Part shown: in pieces, positions 1-10,395 of the stretch
How positions within the stretch are numbered: position 1 is the stretch's first letter
Layout: each line of letters opens with the position of its first letter
Assembly (NCBI RefSeq): GCF_964019385.1
Contig: NC_088645.1
Coordinates: 44,419,529-44,483,528, forward strand
From: Sycon ciliatum
Taxonomy: Eukaryota; Porifera; Calcarea; Leucosolenida; Sycettidae
Reading direction: 5' to 3'
DNA: 64,000 nt
Program-made: the position numbers and the translations under genes
The notes under the pieces: generated by a model
What the model was told of the DNA's origin: nothing
What the model saw: only the letters and a program-made list of their open reading frames with translations
The model's database searches: none

Positions 1-788
1 TCACCGCACTGATGTCCGTGAAGGAACCACGCGGTCGAAAAGCTCGATGGGTGGAGCAACTCGCTGAGTACACCTTCACTACTGTTCACCGACCGGGTCG
101 GCAGTACTTGAATGCAGATGGTCTGTCGCGTTCCTTGTTGCCGGAGGTGCAACCCTCCCATCTCGAGACTCCCGCAAATCAGCCAGAGCAAGCTAGTTCC
201 TCTGCCACAACTGCGTCTGTGGATGTCGCCACTTCTGTACTTGCTGGTCTCTCCGCAACTGAGTTGGCTGCTGCCAAAGCTGTGAATGTCGACCTCTCAG
301 TGGTCAGTTTGCCCATGTACAATGCGGTGAGTGGAAAATTTGTTCGCCCTCCGGAAGGTTTCTGGCACTAGTCGTACCATGCGTTTGTTCTCGGCTAATG
401 CAGTTGGATCAGAAGGAACATTCGGTTCGCGTCTGATGCCTCACGGTGCTTACTCTGCAAGCCCTCGACCATGACCCTACTTGTTGTCCGCTGTCGTCAG
501 AGCCCATCTCGCTCGCAATCCTGGACTGCCTGCTCGGTTTACTAATTTTGCTATGTCCTGAGTTTTTTTTATTTTTTATGTTTCTGTTTTCTTTCTCTAT
601 TCACGAGGGCGTGAATTTTTGGTAGGAGGAGGATAGTGTAGCATGGCTACTTTATGACACGTAATTTGTATACACATAAATAGTACACCATAGGAATGCA
701 TGGATGGCAGCGCGCATACTCGCACTGCCTTGTCTTCTTCTTCTCCTTGTGAGACAATGAAGGAATGATAACTACTTACGTAACTACA
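1..788 (+). mobile_element. Ty3/gypsy-type LTR element fossil, 3' end
   Basis: The frame through 12-371 reads like the end of a gypsy RNase H and its connection: GRKARWVEQLAEYTF, then HRPG and NADGLSR. A purine-rich stretch ends near 636 and a TG-starting sequence follows at 637, which fits a polypurine tract and the start of a 3' LTR running to roughly 788. The LTR end is uncertain. No integrase follows, so this is a broken relic cut by the window edge and internally reduced. Confidence 0.6.
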
Positions 789-1539
789 AGTATGATTGTG
801 CTTTGAGTGCTGAGAGTATACGAGTTACACTGTAATAATTCATTGAATAATTTGCCGTTGTTCGTCTAGGTCTTTGAATGTTGATTGTGTTACTTTCTTT
901 GTTGAATTCCGTTCCTTTCAGCCTTCTTTCTCGTTGTTCACGTTCAGTGCTTGCCTCATCCATATATGCACGTGCCACCGACACCACAAACTCAGCCCCA
1001 GCACCGCCGATGATAGATGTAGGTGGCGGTTCTGGGGGAGGCAACGGCAAAGACGGCGATGAGGGCATTACCTCATCACAGTGTCCACTTTGGTCTTGAG
1101 CTGAATGTTGTTGTGGTGTGTTATCTTGTGTTGTTATGGTGCATTGTGTTGTGGTGACAATATGCCCATTACCCGACTCCAAGGCTCTCGATACGGGCAA
1201 TGTAGGCACTATTGCCGATGACGGAAATTGTGCTAACGATGGCTGTGGCCGAGGGTTCTTCAGTGGCCTGCCGCGTTTGGGTCGCAGTGCCCGTGCCGAG
1301 CCAGTTAGCATATGCAGTGGGACGTGCTGCTTGATACGTGCGTTCAGATGTTGAAGAGTCCTACCAACGTACCGACTACCGCATTGTCGGCACTCAAATT
1401 GGTATACCAATTTAGATGCAAGTTGGGTTGGTAGGACATCCTTCCTCACCGTGAACGCACGTACAGTTGTGAAAACGGGTACAAAATGTACCGCGTAGTA
1501 AGTTTGCTGTACAATTTTGCCGTTGCACTTAGCTCTCAC
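784..1539 (-). CDS. Penelope-like element GIY-YIG endonuclease remnant (second PLE family)
   Basis: The 251-codon frame contains SKLVYQFECRQCGSRYVGRT followed by LNARIKQHVP, the pattern of the GIY-YIG endonuclease at the C-terminus of Penelope-like retroelements (paired cysteines, then YVGRT and a basic helix). A proline- and serine-rich stretch follows. The sequence differs clearly from the PLE family at 7-14 kb, so it is a separate family. No reverse transcriptase is visible upstream, so this is a 3' fragment. The product in an intact element nicks DNA for target-primed reverse transcription. Confidence 0.55.
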   Translation of the reverse strand: MRAKCNGKIVQQTYYAVHFVPVFTTVRAFTVRKDVLPTQLASKLVYQFECRQCGSRYVGRTLQHLNARIKQHVPLHMLTGSARALRPKRGRPLKNPRPQPSLAQFPSSAIVPTLPVSRALESGNGHIVTTTQCTITTQDNTPQQHSAQDQSGHCDEVMPSSPSLPLPPPEPPPTSIIGGAGAEFVVSVARAYMDEASTEREQRERRLKGTEFNKESNTINIQRPRRTTANYSMNYYSVTRILSALKAQSYL

Positions 1540-2228
1540 TTCACTTCTATTGTCTCACCTTCCCTCATTCTACTTTGGCACTGTATTGTGTTCTCGTAAC
1601 ACATCATTGAATGTATATGTAGGACTCAGTGACCAGTCAAGGCCCCGTGACCAATCACAGTCCCCGTGACCAGTCAAACAGTCACAAACCCCCCATGACC
1701 AGTCACAAATTAGTTTACCAGTCACAATGCCCCATGACCAGTCACAAATCACCATACATGTACATGTGTAAAGTACACAGTTCGTGACTGCTCGCAGGGT
1801 GCTTCGTACTGCAGGATTTGTTGTGGAAACTATAATTCCCTATGAGCGGTCACAGAATGCAGTTGTGACCACTATAATTCCATGCGAACAGTTACATGCG
1901 GAATGTACAGTTGTGACCACTCTTTCTCTGTGAGTAGTCACAGGCAGAATATAGGTATTTCTGTATTACAAGAGAGATTGGAGGCTTTGTCACAACTCTG
2001 AGTTTCACGTATTACTACGATCGTCAGACAACTGATGGCTCCTAAACGGGCAGCCTGGACATAAGAGGGAGCAAGGTGGGAAATTCTGAGGGTTATCATA
2101 GGCGACGGGTATCATTGTGCAAGAGTCAGGTGCAGGCGTGAAGTTGCCAAGTCTTCAGACTTGGGGCTATGCAGCAGCAGTTCCAGCGTGAATGACATAC
2201 TTGTAGAATAGAGCTGGGGACCACACAT

Positions 2229-2670
2229 GCCCACACCATTACACACACATACACCCACACTCTCTCCCTTTTCTCACATACACTCACACGCGCACGCACA
2301 CACACACACACACACTCATTCTCTAAATCTCTCTCTCTCACACACACGCACATATGTCATTCATTCTCTACATCACACACACACACACCTGGCCTGGTGT
2401 ACAGCTGCCAAATGCTTAGCCATGCCGCCCCCGAGACAGGGGGAGTAGAAGAGAGAGTTTGAGACACACACACACATCCACACACACACACATCCACACA
2501 CACCTCAGACCTCAGACATGCCCATCGCGGGAGCGATGATAGCGAACAGCTATGTTTTTAGACATAGCAACTTGTGCTGGGATTACACCATCCAACAGCT
2601 TGCAAGGCTGATGAATTGACCGCCACTATTTTTTTTCCACACACACATCCACACACGCACACACACACAT

Positions 2671-2706
<36 letters not shown>

Positions 2707-2763
2707 TCTCTTTCTCACGCATGCACACACACACACACACTCACACATGCGCGCGCACACTTA

Positions 2764-2851
<88 letters not shown>

Positions 2852-2860
2852 TAGGCAGCG
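2229..2860. repeat. CA/TG-rich microsatellite tract inside the TIR element
   Basis: Broken (CA)n with TCTCTC interruptions, ending in a pure (CA)n run at about 2766-2849. The His-Thr-rich open frames here are microsatellite artefacts. The tract also exists in the second element copy, so it predates their spread. Confidence 0.9.
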
Positions 2861-4140
2861 GGACTACCAGCTAGATTCACGTGACCTTGCGGACAAAGTT
2901 ACGGAGGTAGAACTTGTTTTCACGACGACACTTGGACACAAGTACTTCTGTATTATTATTTCATCTCTTTTCAACCAATCCACAAGCCAAGAAGAGATGC
3001 GTAGACGGAAGAACCGTACTCTTGGTGATACTGATCGCAAACATGATTAATTCCTCCAGGCCATTGAGCACCCAATTCTAAACCTTATCTAAGCAAAGCA
3101 GCATGCCAGTTCAAGAACATCTCGTCAGACATACATATCGATACATGTCTGGTGCACTCTCACTAACAAGCAGGCATCGCAGGCTACATTCGCACCAGCA
3201 ATCAAAAGAAGTTGAAGTGAGTGAATATTTCTATAAAATTAATAATTGGAAGACAAATGAAGGTGTGGAGGATCGCCCAAAAACACTGACAAGGAGACAG
3301 TAAACGGTACACAATACTCGTATGCATGTACTTATACACGTTATAGCAGCACAACGAGAAAGACCATGATGCATAATGTTGCATCAATAAAATTTTACAT
3401 AGTTATTTTGGGAGTAGAAATGAAGATGTGTTCGAAGCAGTAAACTGCGTAAGCACTACGTTGAGCCAGAATATTGAAATACAGTTTCCTGCAGTCAAAA
3501 CAAGACACTCACACTTCTCTGGTCTAGTTCGCCATTCTTATCGATAAACATGACTTGATTTAATTTCTTACGATGGTCCTTGAGAATGGATCAATGATGT
3601 CTTGAATGTCTTCCTGAACGACTTCAACTGAGAGGCAGTTTCAGTTTCAACAAGCTGGACATTGTTTTTCTGTGGAGTCTTCCACAAGAAATACAGAGCT
3701 ACACACACGAAGGTGCTTGATGTACTCAGTACCTTCTTGGAAATGAACATATTTTCATTTCCATCTTCATTATATTTTCGTCTCTGCATCGTCGACGATG
3801 TCCACTTCTGACTCCGTAATCTTGTCACCCATCCTCTCCAAAAACACAAATCGAGTGCTGCTTGCATGCTGGATCAGTTGAAGTCAGTCTCTGCTCTAGC
3901 AAGATCGGCATGCAAAAATTACATGACTGAAAATATTCCGAAATAGCTTTTCTGAACGACGAAGTTTGTTCTTCAAATATGATGAATAGCACAACCTACT
4001 AGCCAGAACGTCCTCTCAAAAGAGATTCTATCTGAAGCCTGCAAGATTTTCGACCACCCTTCGTTTTGGAGAGGAGCCCACACACACCAGACTCGAGCTA
4101 CAAGTAAACTAACTGAGATCGAGAGTTGATCGAAATCTTT
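2861..4140. other. Non-coding interior of TIR element copy 1
   Basis: This stretch is matched piece by piece in the second copy (17303-17441, 18003-18200 and 18982-19850). Short open frames exist on both strands but none resembles a known protein and none has splice-site support. Confidence 0.5.
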
Positions 4141-4589
4141 CTTGCTCACTTCTGAAACCTGTGAAGGAAAAAAGTATGCTGAACGCGTGAATGCCTACAG
4201 TTGAGTCGTAATATTTTGACGTGGATCCTGTGACCGTTCACAGAGAAAGTCGCGGCTGTTTCTGACTGGTCATCGGGATTCAAACTGGTGTGTGACTTTA
4301 TGACTGCTCTTCGGGGATTTGTGACTGTTTGATTGGTCACGGGGATCGTGATCGGTCATCGAGACGTGACTGCTCACTGAGTCCTACATATATTTAATCA
4401 TTGTTCAGCATGGTTACTCTTCAGTCACGACTTTCCACTGATGAATGTGACAAGAAAATTAATTCTGGTAAACTTTCATGACTTCGTTGTAGTGTGGCGA
4501 TGACTGCAGAATTTGTTCTCTTTATTGCTATTATAAAATTGTTGTCTCCACGTCGATTATTTGGATGTTTAAATTCTTATAAATTTCTA

Positions 4590-5180
4590 CTTTTTGTTTT
4601 TAGACATAACCTGGCATTCGAACCCACACTATCGCCCTGCATGCATCCCCCGATACACTTCGCATACACACTAATTCTTTCAAGTTGCTTCACTTTATGA
4701 TCTTGTATTTGAAAGCCCTATTTTGAATATGCATTGTGGCCAGCCGTCTTTGATTGTACGGTACGGTACGGGACAGGTACCGGACAGGTACGGTCGAGGG
4801 TAATACGACACCATCTACCGCCTTAATGACGGCAAAAAAAGAATTGGGATGTTATAAATTTTTCAATTCTACAATTTTTTAGGCATTACCTGGGATTCAA
4901 ACCCTCACTATCGCGCTACATGCATACCCCCATACACTTCGCATTCATACTCATTCTTCCAAGTTGCTTCACGTTATGATTTTGCGTTTGAAAGCCCTCT
5001 TTGAATATTGCGGCCAGCTGTATGTGGCCAGCTGTGTTTGATGGTACGGTACGGTACGGGACAGATACGGGATAGCGTCAGGCGTGACACAAACACACAA
5101 ACAAACAAACACCAAATTAAAGCTGTGTGGACCCTGGCTAGCGCCAGACGTTACTGAAGTAACGTCTTCTGCATAGCTAC
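4590..5180. repeat. Interspersed repeat family B, two adjacent copies
   Basis: Two diverged direct copies of a segment carrying the phrases ACTATCGCCCTGCATGCAT, AAGTTGCTTCAC and GGTACGGTACGGGAC, followed by the end motif GCTAGCGCCAGACGTTACT. The same family recurs at 31455-32098, 39928-40325, 41643-41760 and 45096-45192. One strand carries a tRNA-like B box (GGTTCGAATCC at 32018-32028), so it may be a SINE-derived or foldback family. Confidence 0.6.
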
Positions 5181-5184
5181 GGGA

Positions 5185-5345
5185 ACGAGTTAAGAGTAAC
5201 TAGTTGTCAGGACGTCGAATGTCTCAGTACTCTTGTCAGTTTTGTGCCTAGTTATTGCACTTTCTGACCGTATAAAGTATCCAGTTACAGTGATGGAGAG
5301 TTACTCTTAACTCGTAACCTTATGTCCTTTTCCTTTCTATATAAT
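5185..5345. repeat. Foldback repeat family A, single arm
   Basis: Carries the family signature GTCAGTTTTGTGCCTAGTTA, then TTACAGTGATGGAGAGTTAC and TCTTAACTCGTA. Related arms occur at 6290-6480, 45330-45470, 56325-56712 and 58135-58490. Confidence 0.65.
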
Positions 5346-5556
5346 AATGATCACTTGCAGTTGTTTAGATAAACTGTTCTAATCGTTCGCAAACTTCAAC
5401 GCTCTTTTCATGATCATGAGCCAGCTGATAGACAGGTTAGCACTGCCATTGAAGTACTAGGGGCAAAGTGTCATAGAAGGAGAGAAACGACTGAGTCTGA
5501 AAAGGTGCTAAGTAAAATGCGTGAGAAAAAACGCTGACGCAGGAAAAGTCCCTTAC

Positions 5557-5916
5557 CTTTTTGACAAACAAAATGAAATGTATGCGCACATGCCAAGTCA
5601 TCCCATTTGCCAGGGTGACGGTTATTCCACATTTGTAGACAATAACCAAGTCCGCTAGGTTCATTTGGCGCAAAGTTCAACCAAGTTACTTCTCCAGAAG
5701 AAGAGTGCCATTTGTTAGCTATAAGAGAGATTCCCAACCAGATTGAAGTCGACGGGTAAAACCTAAGCAGGCAATCATTTTCAGCTGGATTCCGGGGCCA
5801 GGCGATTTCACCTCCCTGTGAGGATCCCTGGCAATGCTGAGATGCTAGATATTTGTTCTTCCGAGATGAAACTACCAAATATTCCAAACCGGGCACATTA
5901 TCACAGCGCTGCCACT
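5557..5916 (-). CDS. C-type lectin domain exon
   Basis: A 360-nt exon is bounded by a strong acceptor (TTTATGCAG just above 5916) and a donor GTAAGG just below 5557. It is phase 1 at both ends, as in extracellular mosaic proteins. The 120-residue product has C-type lectin hallmarks: WLGI near the middle, NEPSG in the EPN/QPD-loop position, KWDDLAC corresponding to the WND motif before the third conserved cysteine, and FVCQK at the end. An NEP rather than EPN arrangement leaves sugar specificity open. No neighbouring exon is recognised within several kilobases. Other phase 1-1 extracellular exons lie on the same strand at 26979, 38204 and 47012. Exact gene membership is inference. Confidence 0.75.
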
Positions 5917-6289
5917 CTGCATAAATGCAAACCAAGTGCAGGAAAATGGTAAAAACAAAAAAAGAAGTCTCTTTAACAACGTGATGAGCAGTAAACGGGT
6001 GTGTTTACCGCCATATTGCCAGGTGTGTCTTTATCACTATATTTATCAACCATAACCCTTTAAGACCCACAAATATTGTGGATAATCATGTAAATTTGGA
6101 TACTTGTTTAGTCTTTGGAATGTAATACTATTTCCGAAGCTAAAACACCAAGGAATACAATGAGCGCCGCCCCCAGTGTATATGAAGAAAGAATATTGCC
6201 CATATATGGCAATGAAATTTCACACACTACAATTTCACAGTATAAGTATCTATTATTGCACGATTAAATAAAAATAATAATAATAATAT

Positions 6290-6790
6290 TAATGTAGAAG
6301 AGAAAAGGACATAATTATGGATACGAGTTAAGAGTAACTCTCCATCACTGTAACATGATACTATATACAGTCAGAAAGTGCAATAACTAGGCACAAAACT
6401 GACAGAGTACTGAAACATTCGACGTCCTGACACCTAGCTTCAACACATCTCCGTAGTGTGAACCGACAGCCTTCCAACTTGGAAGGTTCAAGGTTATGGT
6501 AAGACCAAAGAGGGGAAGGCAAGCGCAACGAAAACGAGCAAAAGCTACAGTCCCAAATGAACAAAGAATGTCGATTGTCACTGGACGATGACGAGACCAG
6601 TACGATATTTGACAAAGCGGTCTAACTACAATTCGAAGCAGCAAAGCAGCACACCACCCAACTTGGGTGGGTCATAAATATCAAAGATAAGTAAAGAAAG
6701 GGAAGCTTTGCGAAAACGAATTGTACAAGCCGAAAGCCAAACTCCTACAGTACTCCTCATGCATGACATTGTGATTGACTAGTTGACTAC
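6290..6790. repeat. Family A arm and adjacent non-coding sequence
   Basis: The left part (6297-6480) matches the foldback arms at 56 and 58 kb in reverse complement, including CTTCCAACTTGGAAGGTTCA. It runs without a break into the sequence that precedes the hammerhead at 6803-6857, which links family A to Penelope-type ends. Confidence 0.5.
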
Positions 6791-6802
6791 AAAACAAGTT
6801 GT

Positions 6803-6857
6803 TTCACACGACGTACGTTTCGCCGTATGGTTCGTAACGGCTCATCAGGTTTGCAAT
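6803..6857 (-). ncRNA. Hammerhead ribozyme (PLE type, short stem III)
   Basis: On the minus strand the core CTGATGA (6848-6842) is followed by stem II GCCG/CGGC with a U-A pair above it, then GAAAC (6821-6817), a very short stem III (CGTACG) and the cleavage triplet GTC (6812-6810). Stem I pairs the CAAAC side with GTGTG, with mismatches. Short-stem-III hammerheads are established parts of Penelope-like elements. All invariant core bases are present. Confidence 0.7.
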
Positions 6858-6988
6858 TTGAAACTCGGATGTTGAGCCATAAATAAATGTAGAAGGGAAA
6901 AGGACATATGGATAATTAACTCTTAACTAGTACCATATGTCCTTTTCTCTTCTACATTTATTTATGGCTCAACATCCGAGTTTCAAAT
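6856..6988. repeat. 56-bp inverted repeat at the PLE/family A end
   Basis: Arms at 6856-6911 and 6933-6988 are near-perfect reverse complements (TTTGAAACTCGGATGTTGAG on the left) around a spacer of about 21 bp. The left arm begins exactly where the hammerhead ends. Confidence 0.7.
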
Positions 6989-7844
6989 AATAATAATAAT
7001 TGTGAAAAGAAGAAGGACAAAATGTTACGAGTTATGACTAACTGTCGACCAACGTAACCAGATCTTATACAGTCAGCGAGTGCGAATGTACAGCGCCTCC
7101 AGTGTGAATCGGTGCGCGCTGTTCTGGGCTGGTGTGATGACACTGAAGCTGCTGTTGCGTTCCTGCAGGATGCATTCAGGTTGCGCTTGCAAATGCTTTG
7201 TGATGGCGCTATCACTTGTTGCCACATGTTTGTCAGGCGGCTTCTTGTACAGCTTGTCTGGGATATGCTGCTTGATTCAAGTTGTGCAGAAGCTGTATCT
7301 GGGCTACGTTCAAGAACGCTTGTCATGACTCGCTTCAGTACTTTGAGTGGGTAACCGTTAAAACACAGAATATCCTCCAGCTTAGCAATTTCAGCTGATA
7401 ATGTGATGGTGAGCAGATGTTTTTAGCACTGATCTGATCAAACTGATTTTGTTTCTAGTGTCACAAAACGAGTCCCAGCGGGTGTAAAGACCTGTGAACG
7501 TCGGCTTTCTATATATTGTGGTGAGCAATTCTGTGGAAGAATGGAGGCGCTGTACATTCGCAGTTTTATGCCAGAACTGTGTCGACAAAAGAAGCACATC
7601 AAGGTGCTACGGCTGTTCAAGCTGCAACCGGACTGACAACTTTATCACGTGTTTGTTCTGGTACTGCATTCCCTTCATGTGTTGTTTCCCGCATTTTTTC
7701 CACTGCTCCAGACATTCTTATGGTAGTGTAGTGTGAACTTGAGGCGCGTAAGAATATTCTTATCGAAAAGTATTCTTTCTAGACCAAAGAGTGGTATATT
7801 TGATAACATTAATTTTAATAACGATAGAAATTTTTAAGATATTT

Positions 7845-7884
7845 CTCCAGACGTTTCGTTGTTCTGAACAACATCGCCAGTGGC
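7845..7884 (-). ncRNA. Hammerhead-like motif, minus strand
   Basis: The strand reads a CTGANGA-like box (7880-7874), a GTTGTT/AACAAC stem, GAAAC and GTCTGGAG. The box departs from the invariant core at one position and an extra U sits at the base of stem II, so activity is doubtful. Confidence 0.35.
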
Positions 7885-7885
7885 G

Positions 7886-7926
7886 TCCACTGACGATGTT
7901 GTTAAGAACAACGACACGTCTGGAGA
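7886..7926 (+). ncRNA. Hammerhead-like motif, plus strand
   Basis: CTGACGA at 7890-7896 is followed by a 6-bp stem (7898-7903 with 7907-7912), a GAAA-like box with one departure, and GTC at 7918-7920. Stem I pairs TCCA with TGGA. It mirrors the minus-strand copy across a short palindrome. Confidence 0.35.
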
Positions 7927-8189
7927 AGTATCGTAAAAATTTCTATCGTTATTAAATGTTATCAAATATACCACTCTTTGGTCTAGAAAGAATACTTTTC
8001 GATATTACAATGAGAGTGAATAATCAACGGCTTGTCCAACAACTCTAAGAATATTCTTGCTGATTCTCTACCCCCAGTAAAAATTCTGGCTCCGTTTTCG
8101 TTCTTGCTCATTCCCATGTAACTACTGATGAAAATGGGTGAATAGCTTTTAGTACTATGAAACTGACAACCTTGTTGTTTTTTGTATAT

Positions 8190-8255
8190 AAATTTTGTTC
8201 GCCTACCTCTCTATTTAGGGAGAGGTAGGCGAACAAAATTTATATACACACAACA
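8190..8255. repeat. Palindromic junction between PLE copies
   Basis: TATATAAATTTTGTTCGCCT and its reverse complement face each other across a few bases (about 8192-8253). It joins the outer ends of two oppositely oriented PLE copies within TA-rich DNA. Confidence 0.7.
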
Positions 8256-9150
8256 ACAAGGTTGTCAGTCTCATAATACCAAAAGCTTTTCACCCATTTT
8301 CATCAGTGGTTACATGGGAATGAGCAAGAACGAAAACGAAGCCAGAATTTATACTGGGGGTAGAGAACCAGCAAGAGTATTCTTACGCGCCTCAAGTTCA
8401 CACTACACTACCATAAGAATGTATGGAGCAGTAGAAAAATGCGGGAAACAACACATGAGGGGAATGCAGTACCAGAACAAACACGTGATAAAGTTGTCAG
8501 TCCGGTTGCAGCTTGAACAGCCGTAGCACCTTGATGTGCTTCTTTTGTCGACACAGTTCTGGCCTCAAACTGCGAATGTACAGCGCCTCCAGTGTGAATC
8601 GGTGCGCGCTGTTTCGGGCTGGTGTGATCACACTGAAGCTGCTGTTGCGTTCCTGTGGGATGCATTCAGGCTGCGCCTGCAAATGCTTTGTGATGGCGCT
8701 ATCACTTGTTGCCACACGTTTGTCAGGCGGCTTCTTGTACAGCTTCAGTGTGATCACACCAGCCCGAAACAGCGCGCACCGATTCACACTGGAGGCGCTG
8801 TACATTCTCAGTTTGAGGCCAGAACTGTGTCGACAAAAGGAGCACATCAAGGTGCTACGGCTGTTCAATCTGCAACCGGACTGACAACTTTATCACGTGT
8901 TTGTTCTGGTACTGCATTCCCCTCGTGTGTTGTTTCCCGCATTTTTCCACTGCTCCATACATTCTTATGGTAGTGTAGTGTGAACTTGAGGCGCGTAAGA
9001 ATATTCTTGCTGATTCTCTACCCCCAGTATAAATTCTGGCTTCGTTTTCGTTCTTGCTCATTCCCATGTAACCACTGATGAAAATGGGTGAAAAGCTTTT
9101 GGTATTATGAAACTGACAACCTTGTTGTTGTGTGTATATATATATATTTA
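8235..9150. mobile_element. Penelope-like element copy b, head-to-head
   Basis: Minus-sense 3' UTR and C-terminus (8235 to about 8742) joined to plus-sense C-terminus and 3' UTR (about 8743-9140). Both halves encode the same C-terminal sequence (ITPARNSAHRFTLEALYI, then RQKK.HIKVLRLF). Only the last 100 or so codons are present in each arm. Confidence 0.65.
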
Positions 9151-9159
9151 AACAGAGAG

Positions 9160-10391
9160 GTAGGCGAACAAAATTTATATACACACAACAACAAGGTTGT
9201 AAGTTTCATAACACTAAAAGCTTTTCACCCATTTTCATCAGTAGGTACATGGGAATGAGCAAGAACGAAAACGAAGCCAGAATTTATACTGGGGTAGAGA
9301 ATCAGCAAGAATATTCTTACGCGCCTCAAGTTCACACTACACTACCATAAGAATGTATGGAGCAGTGGAAAAATGCGGGAAACAACACATGAAGGGAATG
9401 CAGTACCAGAACAAACACGTGATAAAGTTGTCAGTCCGGTTGCAGCTTGAACAGCCGCAGCACCTTGATGTGCTTCTTTTGTCGACACAGCTCTGGCCTC
9501 AAACTGCGAATGTACAGCGCCTCCAGTGTGAATCTGTGCGCGCTGTTCCGGGCTGGTGTGATAACACTGAAGCTGCTGTTGCGTTCCTGCGGGATGCACT
9601 CAGGTTGCGCCTGCAAATGCTTTGTGATGGCGCTATCACTTGTTGCCACACGTTTGTCAGGCGGCTTCTTGTACAGCTTGTCTGGAATATGCTGCTTGAT
9701 CCTTTCCGAGAATCGCTGACATGTCTCACCAACGTACGTCCGCTCACAGCGACACGCATACTTATAAATAAAATTACTATTTTCAAGAGTTGGTGAAACA
9801 TCCTTCGCGATAGACCTGAATGCGCGCCTGGTTGTATAAATTACAATGGGGGATACTGTAGGATAGCAGTTCAAAATTGCAGCTTTAATCTTTTTGCGGA
9901 AGGCAATGCAATTTTGCCCTTTCCACGGCAATTTTGTGATAATACGCGTTGCAGGTTCAAGTTGTGCAGAAGCTGTATCTGGGCTAGGTTCAAGAACGCT
10001 TGTCATGACTCGCTTGAGTACTTTGAGTGGGTAACCGTTAGAACACAGAATATCCTCTAGCTTAGCAATTTCAGCTGATAATAGTGATGGTGAGCAGATG
10101 GTTTTAGCTCTGAAAGTTAATGACCTGATCAAATTGATTTTGTTTCTAGTGTCACAAAACGAGTCCCAGCGGGTGTAAAGACCTGTGAACGTCGGCTTTC
10201 TATATACTGTGGTGAGCAATTCTGTGGAAGAATGCTTAATCAATACATCAAGAAACCGCAATTCTCCATTATTCTCCTCCTCCATTGTAAACTGGAGAGC
10301 TGGGTGAAGATTATTTAAACGCTCAGAGAATTCCAATGCCAGTTTCCGGTTGTGAAATGCTGCGAATGTGTCATCCACATAACGCCTATAG
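9160..10391 (-). mobile_element. Penelope-like element copy c, minus half
   Basis: The longest PLE arm in the window: 3' UTR (9160-9430), then polymerase-endonuclease sequence up to the catalytic YVDD motif, where it is 5'-truncated. It meets a plus-sense arm at about 10391-10396, giving a roughly 1-kb inverted repeat. Confidence 0.8.
9431..10378 (-). CDS. PLE reverse transcriptase C-terminus plus GIY-YIG endonuclease
   Basis: The 315-codon frame starts within the catalytic motif: the codons just upstream give YV, so the site reads YVDDTFAAF. It continues with RFLDVLI, TTVYRKPTFTGLY and the thumb and connector, characteristic of Penelope-like reverse transcriptases. A GIY-YIG endonuclease follows at about residues 205-235 (YKYACRCERTYVGE, then RFSERIKQH) with the paired cysteines typical of PLEs. 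The C-terminus ends KVLRLFKLQPD. It lacks the N-terminal fingers and palm, so it is 5'-truncated rather than functional. Methionine 1 is an artefact of the open frame, not a true start. The domain order RT then GIY-YIG makes the family assignment firm. Confidence 0.85.
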   Translation of the reverse strand: MDDTFAAFHNRKLALEFSERLNNLHPALQFTMEEENNGELRFLDVLIKHSSTELLTTVYRKPTFTGLYTRWDSFCDTRNKINLIRSLTFRAKTICSPSLLSAEIAKLEDILCSNGYPLKVLKRVMTSVLEPSPDTASAQLEPATRIITKLPWKGQNCIAFRKKIKAAILNCYPTVSPIVIYTTRRAFRSIAKDVSPTLENSNFIYKYACRCERTYVGETCQRFSERIKQHIPDKLYKKPPDKRVATSDSAITKHLQAQPECIPQERNSSFSVITPARNSAHRFTLEALYIRSLRPELCRQKKHIKVLRLFKLQPD

Positions 10392-10395
10392 AACA

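Larger units (their letters stand above)
1618..4388. mobile_element. Terminal-inverted-repeat element, copy 1
   Basis: The left end (TGTAGGACTCAGTGACCAGT) recurs in reverse complement at the right end, ending at 4388. TATA lies directly outside both ends (1614-1617 and 4389-4392), a likely target duplication of TA or TATA. The subterminal regions are full of short GTGACCAGTCACAA-like repeats in both orientations. A long CA-rich microsatellite fills the middle. No transposase frame was found, so it looks non-autonomous. A second copy with the same ends and interior lies at 14568-20087. The superfamily is not determined. Confidence 0.7.
7020..8205. mobile_element. Penelope-like element copy a, inverted halves
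   Basis: 7080-7540 encodes PLE polymerase/endonuclease sequence in minus sense. From about 7541 the sense flips to plus, giving the C-terminus (EALYIRS, ELCRQKKHIKVLRLF, KLQPD and stop near 7637), then the 3' UTR to about 8205. The halves meet at their truncated 5' ends. An inverted pair of hammerhead-like motifs lies inside the plus half (7845-7926). Confidence 0.6.

Noticed and set aside
2574-3050. His/Thr-rich 158-codon open frame
   Set aside because: It is a translation of (CA)n microsatellite DNA. The same applies to frames at 2126-2448, 15063-15613 and 17012-17527.
9070-9100. CTGATGAAAATGGGTGAAAAGC in the PLE 3' UTR as a ribozyme
   Set aside because: There is no complementary stem II and no stem III or cleavage site. 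It recurs simply because the UTR is repeated.
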